A stretch of DNA of 64,000 bases, from the NCBI RefSeq assembly GCF_000212815.1, contig NZ_GL890986.1, positions 468,339 to 532,338 of the forward strand, written 5' to 3'. This document shows, piece by piece, positions 18,147-24,441 of this stretch. This DNA comes from Streptococcus sanguinis SK49 (GTDB lineage Bacteria; Bacillota; Bacilli; Lactobacillales; Streptococcaceae). Numbering within the stretch: position 1 is the first letter of the stretch; each line of letters starts with the position of its first letter. The translations under genes and the position numbers were made by a program. The notes beneath the pieces were generated by a model. That model was not told the origin of the DNA, ran no database searches, and was given only the letters and a program-made list of their open reading frames with translations.

Positions 18147-18606
18147 TTTTTCCTTGATACTGCCAGATGGTTCCAATCAGAGACAGGACCCCTGCAATCG
18201 ATATAATAATCGTTGTAATGGTATCATTCATAGAGGTTGGGGGCGCTTGAAAAGGACCTGTACTGTGTTGTTGTAATACAACTACACGGTAAATAAAATC
18301 CCCAAAATAGCATATAAGCCAAAGACCAAGTCCCATGAAAAACCAGTTTTTCAGGAAAGAAAGGATGAAAAAAGGAGCCTTGAGAATCCAAAGCAATAAC
18401 TGAAGTACAATCCAGCCAGCTGCAGCCAGCAACTGACCCGCTCTGGAAATAAACTTCTTCCAGCCAGAAATAGGCGCTTCTTTATCAGGAAGCTCGAACT
18501 GGTCCGATTGGAAATTTTGTGTCAAAAATTCTGTTCGCTCTGCTTCTGGGGCTTGGCTTAAAGCCCGATTAAGATTCTTAACCGCTCTTTCTAATTCAGT
18601 TGCCAT
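18139..18606 (-). CDS. Conjugation membrane protein, unknown family
   Basis: A 155-residue protein. A soluble, acidic start of about 55 residues is followed by three to four hydrophobic stretches (LLAAAGWIVLQLLLWILKAPFFILSFL, MGLGLWLICYFGDFIY, TTIIISIAGVLSLIGTIW). ATG 18606 has a GAGGTGAG site. It lies between the VirB6-like and PrgI-like genes, overlapping the latter. I cannot name the family; position suggests a channel component comparable with PrgG/PrgH-region proteins. Confidence 0.7.
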   Translation of the reverse strand: MATELERAVKNLNRALSQAPEAERTEFLTQNFQSDQFELPDKEAPISGWKKFISRAGQLLAAAGWIVLQLLLWILKAPFFILSFLKNWFFMGLGLWLICYFGDFIYRVVVLQQHSTGPFQAPPTSMNDTITTIIISIAGVLSLIGTIWQYQGKID

Positions 18607-18647
18607 CTTCTCACCTCTTCCCATTTTTATTATTATAGCATAAATTT

Positions 18648-19400
18648 CTAGGAAGTTCCGAATAACTTTTTAGCTTGTTGCTGAGTTTTCCATATAGTAA
18701 AAACAAAAATAATGGATTTTAGAATTGCGCTCCAGGCAATGTCCCAGCCGTCCTTTCCAGTCGAGACCTTAAAAATATCATCGGACACAAAAGCAGCATA
18801 TATGCTCGCTACTACAAATAGTACGATCCCCTGAAATGCTGCAGCTGCAAACTGCTTAAGCAAGTTCTTGGCGATGTCCCGAGTACCGTCTGCCATCCAA
18901 AAAGCAATCAACAGAGGAGCTACTGCTTTAAGAATATACATTTCAAAGGCTCTCATGAAAATAATAAGCTTCATAGAAACACTAACAACAATATCTGTTA
19001 TACCGCTCACAAGTCCTACAAAGTTCTTTTGTACCCACCCCTCTACTCCGTCTGTATTAATATCAGATTTAAAATTAGGCGACGTATAAAGCCGTCCCAG
19101 AAGCTTCAGAATGATATTGAACAGTTCTGCGATGGCATCAAAAATAGTCGCAGAGTAAGTAACAGCTAAAAAAGCAAGAAAAAACTTAAAAAAGAGTTCT
19201 AAGAACAGACCATTATTAAAGCCTCCACTTTCTTGCTTTAAGTATCGATGCCACGACTCCATTTCAAGCAGCAGCATGATCAGAATGATAATTTGGCCAG
19301 CTTTTACACTGGTAGAGTTAATGAGATTAGCCATCTCATTAACCTTTGGTGCATAATCGGCGAGGCTTTGGGTTAAATCTTTGATTTGATTAACGTCCAT
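18648..19400 (-). CDS. VirB6/TrbL-like polytopic membrane protein
   Basis: A 250-residue protein with about five to six membrane segments (QIIILIMLLLEM, LFFKFFLAFLAVTYSATIF, DIVVSVSMKLIIFMRAFEMYIL, APLLIAFWMADG, GIVLFVVASIYAAFV, SIIFVFTIWKT). It has the VirB6 pattern of a central loop and a conserved KAVAPLLIAFWMADGTRDIAKNLLKQFAAAAFQ region. VirB6-like proteins form the inner part of the DNA channel. It follows the pilin-like gene and precedes PrgI/VirB4, as in other streptococcal and enterococcal modules. Confidence 0.85.
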   Translation of the reverse strand: MDVNQIKDLTQSLADYAPKVNEMANLINSTSVKAGQIIILIMLLLEMESWHRYLKQESGGFNNGLFLELFFKFFLAFLAVTYSATIFDAIAELFNIILKLLGRLYTSPNFKSDINTDGVEGWVQKNFVGLVSGITDIVVSVSMKLIIFMRAFEMYILKAVAPLLIAFWMADGTRDIAKNLLKQFAAAAFQGIVLFVVASIYAAFVSDDIFKVSTGKDGWDIAWSAILKSIIFVFTIWKTQQQAKKLFGTS

Positions 19401-19418
19401 TGCTGCCTCCTTCCTGCT

Positions 19419-19646
19419 TTACTGTGGCAAGTTTGAGATAAGATTGGCTACATAATTCAAGATAATACCAGATCCAGCAATAATCATGCCTCCATAAACC
19501 ATACCGCCTTGTCCCTTATCTTGTTCTTGAAAAGTGTCATTCTTTTTCCCTTTGGAATATTGGTACCAACCTTCTAAAATGGCTAAAGCACCCATAATGT
19601 TCAAGCCATAACCCACAAATTTAATAACTGTTTGTAACACTTCCAT
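19419..19646 (-). CDS. VirB2/PrgF-like small membrane protein
   Basis: A 75-residue protein with two hydrophobic segments (GYGLNIMGALAILEGWYQY and GGMVYGGMIIAGSGIILNYVANLI) joined by a short basic loop. The glycine-rich second segment resembles VirB2-like pilin subunits and PrgF. It is the second gene of the presumed tra transcript, right ahead of the VirB6-like gene. Whether it forms a pilus-like fibre is unknown in Gram-positive systems. Confidence 0.72.
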   Translation of the reverse strand: MEVLQTVIKFVGYGLNIMGALAILEGWYQYSKGKKNDTFQEQDKGQGGMVYGGMIIAGSGIILNYVANLISNLPQ

Positions 19647-19664
19647 GTGATAACTCTCCTTGTA

Positions 19665-19970
19665 TTATTTCTTATAGCCCTGCCCCGTCAACAGCAGGCA
19701 GGTTTTACGTTGTTGTTTCATTTTCCTTGCGACCAAAACTGGACCGTCTTTGATGGTCCGTATCTGACTGATCAATCGAGCAGTGTAGGGGATGATTAAA
19801 TCCACTTCCTGGACTTGGCCAGCAATAATGCCTGACCGTCTTTGAGTCGCATATTTAGGACCCAGGATAATCTCTTCTCCTGAGTCAAGACGAGCAGTTG
19901 CTCTGCCATGTTTTCCCATCTTTTTGAGGTCAGAGATGGTCACTGACTTTATGTCGTTTTTTTCAGTCAT
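19665..19970 (-). CDS. First gene of tra operon, small basic protein
   Basis: A 101-residue basic soluble protein (many Lys/Arg, no membrane segment). ATG 19970 has a strong AAGGGGG site. The sequence suggests a compact beta-rich domain (GRATARLDSGEEIILGPKYATQ, EVDLIIPYTARLIS). I do not recognise it. As the first gene behind a long structured leader it may be a regulator or DNA-binding accessory protein, but nothing in the sequence proves that. Confidence 0.7.
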   Translation of the reverse strand: MTEKNDIKSVTISDLKKMGKHGRATARLDSGEEIILGPKYATQRRSGIIAGQVQEVDLIIPYTARLISQIRTIKDGPVLVARKMKQQRKTCLLLTGQGYKK

Positions 19971-20278
19971 GGTTAATCCCCCTTCTGAAAATTGCTGATT
20001 TACAGCTTGCCGAGGCAGTGCGTAACTGCCTTCCGTTTTTCTTACGCAGGGTTATTTTAGTCTAGTAAACCCTAAAACTCCTTTGCCTTACGGGACAAGT
20101 CAACCGTGGCTTTACGTCATGTGACCAACACTAGATATCCTTTTCTAGTTACTCGCCGCCCCTATTTCTCTTTTATGTCTAGGTCACGCTAATCAGGACA
20201 GCGGGGGTATTCAGTTGTCAAAGATCTGGTAGCAGTTTAACGACTTGCTGAGGTCAAAATATAGTAATCTTAAGCCAA
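19971..20278. other. Structured 308-bp gap between rep and tra genes
   Basis: No gene fits here. The stretch is rich in inverted repeats: GGCAGT/ACTGCC (20014-20030), AGGGTT/AACCCT (20048-20073) and ACTAGA/TCTAGT near 20130-20149. It contains CCTTACGGGA, which recalls part of the nic region of pSK41/pGO1-type plasmids as I remember it. It must hold the tra promoter and leader and could be an alternative oriT or a rep-linked regulatory site. Confidence 0.4.
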
Positions 20279-21252
20279 TTAGCCAGCTCCTCCATATTTC
20301 AGTTCAGCATTTCTATGAGCTACTATTTTAGCTTCCAGCCTACGCTCTTCCTTGAGGTTCTCCAGGCATTTCAGTAAATAAGCGAGGGGCTGTTCTGTAT
20401 CAAAGGGCATGCGTTCGATAGTATCCAGGATCTCCTGACTGGTCATATATCCATCAGCCAGAAACTGACCAATCAGCATTTTCTGACGATGGGTTAGATT
20501 GTAAATCTCACGTCGGTCATAATCATAAGCAAATTTGTCATTGTAACTATCTGCGATCACCTGTAGCAATGAGTAGTATTCTGGCTGGATATATTTCCCC
20601 TCAGATTTTTTTTGAATAGATGGACTATCAGCCCCAGCCTTTCTAGAACTATCAATATTATTTTTATTCTCACTCTGTTTAATCTCACTAGATTTATTCT
20701 TACTTGAGTCGGATTTCCCGACTTCTTGAAGTCGATTTTTCCGACCTCTTGAAGTCGATTTTTCCGACTTCTTGAAGTCGATTTTTCCGACTTCTTGAAG
20801 TCGATTTTTCCGACTTCAGGCGATTTTACTGGAATTTCAGACTGTTTTGCCTGTTCAAAATCCATATTCAGAAGTTCTATACGAGTTTCAACGTTCTTAA
20901 CGTAGATCCGGTTAGCCTTCTTCAAACCTTGCCGGACTTCATCAATAAGGTCGTACTCGATAAGCTTTTTTTTGAGTGACATAACTTTGTCACGTTTCCA
21001 GCCAAGATCCTCAACAAGCTCTTCAATGGGATAGTAGATAAAGACATCTTGATTATCATCAACAAAACGCATATCGCCTTTTCTGGCATTCTCAATCGAA
21101 GCCCCCATACGATCCCTAAGCAACATAAACATCATTTTGGCTTCTGATTTTAACTTGCTGTAATATTTTGAACCAATCATCACTTTAGGTAATTGATAAA
21201 AACTTTCACTGCCTAAACCTTGGGCTAGGGATATTCTTCCGTTATCAACCAT
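20279..21252 (-). pseudogene. repA: RepA_N-type replication initiator, split by frameshift in iterons
   Basis: The N-terminal part (21252 to the repeats) is a winged-helix RepA_N domain: FYQLPKVMIGSKYYSKLKSEAKMMF style start, MLLRDRM, and LVEDLGWKRDKVMSLKKKLIEYDLI. The C-terminal domain (LLQVIADSYNDKFAYDYDRREIYN to the stop at 20279) continues in another frame. Between them lie four 23-bp repeats. Because 23 is not a multiple of three, repeat number decides the frame. With the four units present, translation leaves frame and ends at 20557. With one fewer unit the gene is a single frame of 316 residues, the usual family size. RepA_N initiators of theta plasmids (pAD1, pSK41) carry their origin inside rep. 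So this copy is either broken or length-switched. Confidence 0.8.
20704..20817. repeat. Iteron-like tandem repeats inside repA (candidate replication origin)
   Basis: Four 23-bp units lie head to tail at 20726-20748, 20749-20771, 20772-20794 and 20795-20817; the first differs by one base. A degenerate 22-bp unit lies at 20704-20725. Each unit contains the inverted pair GAAGTCG/CGACTTC with a 7-bp spacer. Repeats in the middle of rep are the binding site of RepA_N initiators in studied plasmids, so this is probably the origin. There are no unique spacers, so it is not a CRISPR array. Confidence 0.85.
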
Positions 21253-21254
21253 TA

Positions 21255-21434
21255 TTACAGCGCCTCCTCTCGAAGCATCACTCCGCCTGCAGTTGGAAAC
21301 TTAATTAGGTTTGCAGCTTCTAGCTCCTTGAGAGAAGCTACTACTTTCGCTCGTGACCAACCAGTTAATTCCATACATTCCATAATTACCATATTTCTTG
21401 ATTGTCTTTGTTTAGGAAGTCCTTTTTTATTCAT
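21255..21434 (-). CDS. Small winged-helix-like protein ahead of repA
   Basis: A 59-residue basic protein with a helix-turn-helix look (MVIMECMELTGWSRAKVVASLKELEAANLIKF is two helices plus a wing-like end). ATG 21434 has an AAGGAG site. Its stop is 2 bp from the repA start codon, so the two are cotranscribed and coupled. It may control repA or be an N-terminal accessory to it. No family recognised. Confidence 0.7.
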   Translation of the reverse strand: MNKKGLPKQRQSRNMVIMECMELTGWSRAKVVASLKELEAANLIKFPTAGGVMLREEAL

Positions 21435-21460
21435 AAGCAAATGCTCCTTTTCTTTGAACA

Positions 21461-21495
21461 ACAAAAAACGAGGAAATGATTTCTCATTTCCTCGT
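21461..21495 (-). terminator. Hairpin terminator or attenuator upstream of the rep operon
   Basis: A perfect 12-bp stem (ACGAGGAAATGA at 21468-21479, TCATTTCCTCGT at 21484-21495) with a 4-base loop is followed on the minus strand by six T residues. It lies 27 bp ahead of the small gene preceding repA. It either insulates rep from upstream transcripts or works as a rep attenuator, a common way to control plasmid copy number. Confidence 0.7.
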
Positions 21496-21554
21496 CAATT
21501 TCTTATTCAATTTTTCACTTTCTCAAAACTCTAGACACTTACGACGGTTCATAT

Positions 21555-21578
21555 AAAAACCCGCCTTAAACGGGCGGG
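21555..21578 (-). terminator. GC-rich terminator, twin of the one at 23135
   Basis: CCCGCC (21560-21565) pairs with GGCGGG (21573-21578), followed on the minus strand by five T residues. The same 24-bp core occurs at 23135-23158. It ends the transcript of the DUF1310 pseudogene and the small broken ORF. Confidence 0.8.
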
Positions 21579-21612
21579 AGTTATCCGGTATGAGGCTGGT
21601 AAAAACAAAGCC

Positions 21613-21743
21613 TTACTTATTATCCTGCAATTCCTGAATGCCACTTCTCTTTTGCTGGGCACTTTCTTTGACTTGTCACCGATTTTATAACTAGTATATT
21701 CTTGCCAAGCAATCTTATTCTTTTCTTCATCATTGTAAAACAT
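21613..21743 (-). pseudogene. Small decayed ORF downstream of DUF1310 pseudogene
   Basis: ATG 21743 has a good AAGGAG site 8 bp upstream and begins MFYNDEEKNKIAWQEYTSY. In that frame translation runs through the terminator hairpin to 21549, which is not natural. From about 21684 another frame gives QVKESAQQKRSGIQELQDNK and a stop at 21613, before the terminator. A 1-base deletion near 21684 would explain this. Family unknown. Confidence 0.5.
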
Positions 21744-21748
21744 CGAAA

Positions 21749-22140
21749 TCACTCCTTAAGTAAATCTTGAAATTTCTTTGATTTTGACATTCCCACTGTA
21801 CTAATTGGTTCGTCTTCCCCATATTTTTGAATGCCAAACTTACCTATAATATCTCGGTTTTTGTTAATCACAATATGAAACATGATTCCGCTCATAGGAT
21901 TATGACGGATGGTCTTGTCATCTATTTTATAAGAGCGAATCTTCCCCTTATCCGTTAAAGCATGAGGGTCTAATTTTTTAATTTCTTTTCTATTAAATTC
22001 TTCACTTCCTCACTGTGAACAATCCTTGTCATCTCATTATGGAATTCTTGATTTTTGTGAGTCAAGTATATTCCTCCTCCCAGACAAAGAGCTAAAAATA
22101 AACTGACAACTGATAAGATAATTTTATGTTTTTGCTTCAT
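21749..22140 (-). pseudogene. DUF1310 family protein, frameshifted
   Basis: This is a third copy of the two intact paralogues that follow. The start MKQKHKIILSVVSLFLALCL at 22140 has a GGAG site. The first frame stops after about 56 residues, right behind an A-run (T-run 21974-21979 on the plus strand). Moving one base resumes the family sequence KLDPHALTDKGKIRSYKID through HNPMSGIMFHIVIN to a stop at 21749. One base is missing from the homopolymer. Unless slippage repairs it, the protein ends before its outer domain. Confidence 0.85.
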
Positions 22141-22234
22141 GAGACACTCCTACGACTATTATAATTTAGTATGTGGTATAGGTTTTGCAATTCCAATTAG
22201 AGCAAGAGGTTTTCGCTACAACTAGAATACTGAA

Positions 22235-22636
22235 TCACTTGTCGTCACTTTCCAACAACGCCCGCAAACCAGCTGATTCAGTCATACCATCCGTACGAAT
22301 TTTCCCATTCTCACCATCCATCCGAAGACCAGTCTTCCCAACCATACTTATACTATCATTAATGATAATATGAAACATAATTCCTCCCATCGGATTATGC
22401 TTAATGGAGCTATCATCAATTTTATAAGAGCGAATCTTCCCTTTGTCTGTTAACGCATTAGGATCTTTTCTTTTTAAATCTTCTTCAATCAACTCCCTCA
22501 CTTCCTCACTGTGAACAATCCTGAACATTTCATTTTGAAATTCTTGATTTTTATGAGCTAGGTAGAGACCTACTCCAATGCAAACAGCCACAAACAAGCT
22601 GATAACCGATAAGATAATTTTATGTTTTTTCTTCAT
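22235..22636 (-). CDS. DUF1310 family membrane-anchored protein
   Basis: A 133-residue protein. One N-terminal membrane segment (KIILSVISLFVAVCIGVGLYLA) is followed by an extracytoplasmic domain with the DUF1310 hallmarks: HSEEVRELIEEDL, ALTDKGKIRSYKIDD and HNPMGGIMFHIIIND. No lipobox is present. ATG 22636 has a GAGGTG site. DUF1310 proteins occur in tandem arrays in streptococci and have no known function. The three copies here differ most near their C-termini (QKYGEDE, RMDGENG, RKYGENE), suggesting divergence after duplication. Confidence 0.85.
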   Translation of the reverse strand: MKKKHKIILSVISLFVAVCIGVGLYLAHKNQEFQNEMFRIVHSEEVRELIEEDLKRKDPNALTDKGKIRSYKIDDSSIKHNPMGGIMFHIIINDSISMVGKTGLRMDGENGKIRTDGMTESAGLRALLESDDK

Positions 22637-22681
22637 GTATTCACCTCTAAAAAAAGAAATCTCCTTATGACTCTTTGGCCA

Positions 22682-23074
22682 TTACTCCCCTAGCAACTTC
22701 TGAAGACCTTTTGACCTATCCATACCAACAGTTCGTATGTCCTCATTCTCTCCATATTTTCTAAGGCCTGTTGACCCAACAATATCAGGGTCATCATTAA
22801 TGATAATATCAAACATAATTCCTCCCATTGGATTATGACGAATGCTTCTATCATCAATTTTATAGGATTGAATTTTCCCCTTATCCGTTAAAGCATGAGA
22901 ATCTAATTTTTTAAATTTCTTTTCTATTAGATTCTTCACTTTCTTACTGTGGACAATTCTTGTCATCTCATTCTGAAATTCATGAGTTTTATGAGCTAGG
23001 TACAGGCCTACTCCCAGCAATATCAGTACACTTATGCCAATAAGTCCCATAATCCTATTTCTTCTCTTAGACAT
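22682..23074 (-). CDS. DUF1310 family membrane-anchored protein
   Basis: A 130-residue paralogue of the two preceding genes, with the same plan: basic start (MSKRRNRIMGLIGI), one membrane segment, then VHSKKVKNLIEKKFKKLD, ALTDKGKIQSYKIDD and HNPMGGIMFDIIINDD. ATG 23074 has a GAGGAG site 8 bp upstream. It is the first gene of the array and has its own promoter at 23104-23132, so the array is probably one transcript. Function unknown. Confidence 0.85.
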   Translation of the reverse strand: MSKRRNRIMGLIGISVLILLGVGLYLAHKTHEFQNEMTRIVHSKKVKNLIEKKFKKLDSHALTDKGKIQSYKIDDRSIRHNPMGGIMFDIIINDDPDIVGSTGLRKYGENEDIRTVGMDRSKGLQKLLGE

Positions 23075-23103
23075 ATAAACACTCCTCAATCTCTATCAGT
23101 TTC

Positions 23104-23132
23104 ATTATATAGTATAAACCATTTTACCAAAA
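23104..23132 (-). promoter_or_regulatory. Promoter of the DUF1310 array
   Basis: On the minus strand a TTTTGG -35 (23127-23132) lies 17 bp from a perfect TATAAT -10 (23104-23109), about 30 bp ahead of the first DUF1310 start codon. The -10 match is strong, the -35 weak. Confidence 0.55.
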
Positions 23133-23134
23133 GC

Positions 23135-23158
23135 AAAAACCCGCCTTAAACGGGCGGG
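23135..23158 (-). terminator. GC-rich terminator overlapping end of the small peptide gene
   Basis: CCCGCC (23140-23145) pairs with GGCGGG (23153-23158) and is followed by five T residues on the minus strand. The stop codon of the 44-residue peptide (23146-23148) lies in the loop, so the last codons form one arm of the stem. Confidence 0.85.
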
Positions 23159-23280
23159 TTGTGGTGAAGAAAGTGATGAACTTCTTCCTTGATAAATTGA
23201 CAATAAGCGTAGACAAGGTAGCAAGTAGATGCCACACCTAAAAGGGCAACAAACAACTCAAATAAGGCAGACATAGTCAT
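23146..23280 (-). CDS. 44-residue hydrophobic peptide, toxin-like or small membrane protein
   Basis: The ORF has 44 codons and an excellent AGGAGG site 6 bp ahead of ATG 23280. It encodes one membrane helix (SALFELFVALLGVASTCYLVYAY) followed by a charged, His-rich tail (KEEVHHFLHHNPPV). It has its own promoter (23394-23422), a structured leader of about 107 nt, and a terminator that swallows the stop codon. A tiny single-helix peptide on a compact monocistronic unit resembles type I toxins of the Fst or holin-like groups, but neither signature is clear. No antisense RNA is obvious. It could also be a small regulatory membrane protein. Confidence 0.72.
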   Translation of the reverse strand: MTMSALFELFVALLGVASTCYLVYAYCQFIKEEVHHFLHHNPPV

Positions 23281-23329
23281 GGCGAACCTCCTCTCCTTAT
23301 CAGGCAAAGAATGCAGATACGCTTCTCAG

Positions 23330-23422
23330 CTTAGGCAGTCTGATTTTTTCCGTTTTATTTTCCTTTCCGACTTACCTAAGTGAGTTCATCACCATTATAC
23401 CAAAATACGAAAGCGGATACAA
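23330..23422 (-). promoter_or_regulatory. Promoter and leader stem of the 44-residue peptide gene
   Basis: The minus-strand promoter is TTGTAT (23417-23422), 17 bp, then TATAAT (23394-23399). Just downstream an inverted repeat (CTTAGGCAGTC at 23330-23340 with GACTTACCTAAG at 23369-23380, one bulged base) can form a long stem in the leader. It could hold back or stabilise translation of the peptide. Confidence 0.6.
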
Positions 23423-23530
23423 GGCGATGAGGCAGTTGCTCTTAATAATGATTTTATCAAAGTAGATAACATGCTAAATTTGAAGCATCAAACGTAGGAA
23501 TGTCACTGTTAACAAATTTTTTATCTCCTC

Positions 23531-24190
23531 TTAATTTGACACGGTTTCTCTAAATGAATAAGTATTATCATAGTTGACAGTTACTGAATAATAGTAATAA
23601 TCGTCGTTTCGGTTTGAGCTTCCAAAACCTAAAGTTGCCTGCTCTCTTTCATTTTTGTGAAAATAATGATTGATAGTTTGATTTTGAACCGAATAATCAA
23701 TATCGAAGGCCCCGTTGTTGCCATTATAACTTTTGGATTTCATAGATAAAGAAGATAGAAAAGACTGATTAATCGTTAACTTTTGAAATAAGAATCCATC
23801 AAAAGGCCATAATTCTTTCGCTTTCTCCTTATCAGAAAAGATAAATTTCCCATCTATATAATCCACCCTTATTGTTTCTTCTGGCTTTTCAGTAATATCA
23901 TCAGAAGCCCGTGTCTTGGTTAACACTCCAGAAATTGTGTGATTGCTACTATCCCCTTGTAAAGACATTTCGATAAGATAAGTCCCACGTTTGATATACA
24001 CTTGCTCTACTTTAAACCCATCCGGAAATTGCTTAAACAAATTAAATAGATTTTCAGTGGGATAGACGCGACTCACTTCAGCTACCTTATTCTCAATCCA
24101 ATCTCGGCTGCCCCTCTTTTCTCCACATCCTATTAATCCTATCATGACTCCCCCTAAAAGTAATATTTTGAGAAAAATTCTCTTTTTCAT
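23531..24190 (-). CDS. Lipoprotein, Csa1/DUF576-like
   Basis: A 219-residue lipoprotein: signal peptide with lipobox LIGC (Cys about residue 21), then a mature domain with YPTENLFNLFKQFPDGF, ISGVLTKTRASDD, LWPFDGFLFQ and YNGNNGAFDIDYSVQNQTI. Size and segment order resemble the tandem lipoproteins (Csa1, DUF576) of staphylococci; I judge this from memory of the pattern. ATG 24190 has a GGAG site. It is transcribed away from cdnP and sits by itself at the edge of the accessory islet. Function unknown. Confidence 0.75.
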   Translation of the reverse strand: MKKRIFLKILLLGGVMIGLIGCGEKRGSRDWIENKVAEVSRVYPTENLFNLFKQFPDGFKVEQVYIKRGTYLIEMSLQGDSSNHTISGVLTKTRASDDITEKPEETIRVDYIDGKFIFSDKEKAKELWPFDGFLFQKLTINQSFLSSLSMKSKSYNGNNGAFDIDYSVQNQTINHYFHKNEREQATLGFGSSNRNDDYYYYSVTVNYDNTYSFRETVSN

Positions 24191-24377
24191 GATATTCTCC
24201 TTGATTATTATGCTTAGCAAAGTAACTTATTTCAGTCACTCTATAGTGTACCATAAATTTTTGAAACTCTATTTTATTCTGCCTCTATCTAATCGTTCGC
24301 TTATCTGCTGATATCTTTATTCAGTATTTTCAAACCAATATTAGAAAGCATAAAAGCTCTATACTGGAAATTTCTTC

Positions 24378-24406
24378 TTGATGAGAGCGCTTTAATATAG
24401 TATAAT
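24378..24406 (+). promoter_or_regulatory. Promoter of cdnP
   Basis: TTGATG (24378-24383), 17 bp, then a perfect TATAAT (24401-24406), about 30 bp ahead of the AAAGGAG ribosome site. No operator-like repeat is seen. Confidence 0.75.
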
Positions 24407-24441
24407 ATAAGTCTGAAATTCATTTTAACAAAGGAGATATT

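Noticed and set aside
20279..20569. A separate small gene downstream of repA
   Set aside because: No convincing ribosome site; its sequence continues the RepA family C-terminal domain and joins the N-terminal part in frame once a repeat unit is removed.
20704..20817. Tandem 23-bp repeats as a CRISPR array
   Set aside because: Units are directly adjacent with no unique spacers and lie inside repA.
23146..23280. Assigning the 44-residue peptide to the Fst toxin family
   Set aside because: The typical Fst motif after the start is missing and no antisense RNA partner is apparent.
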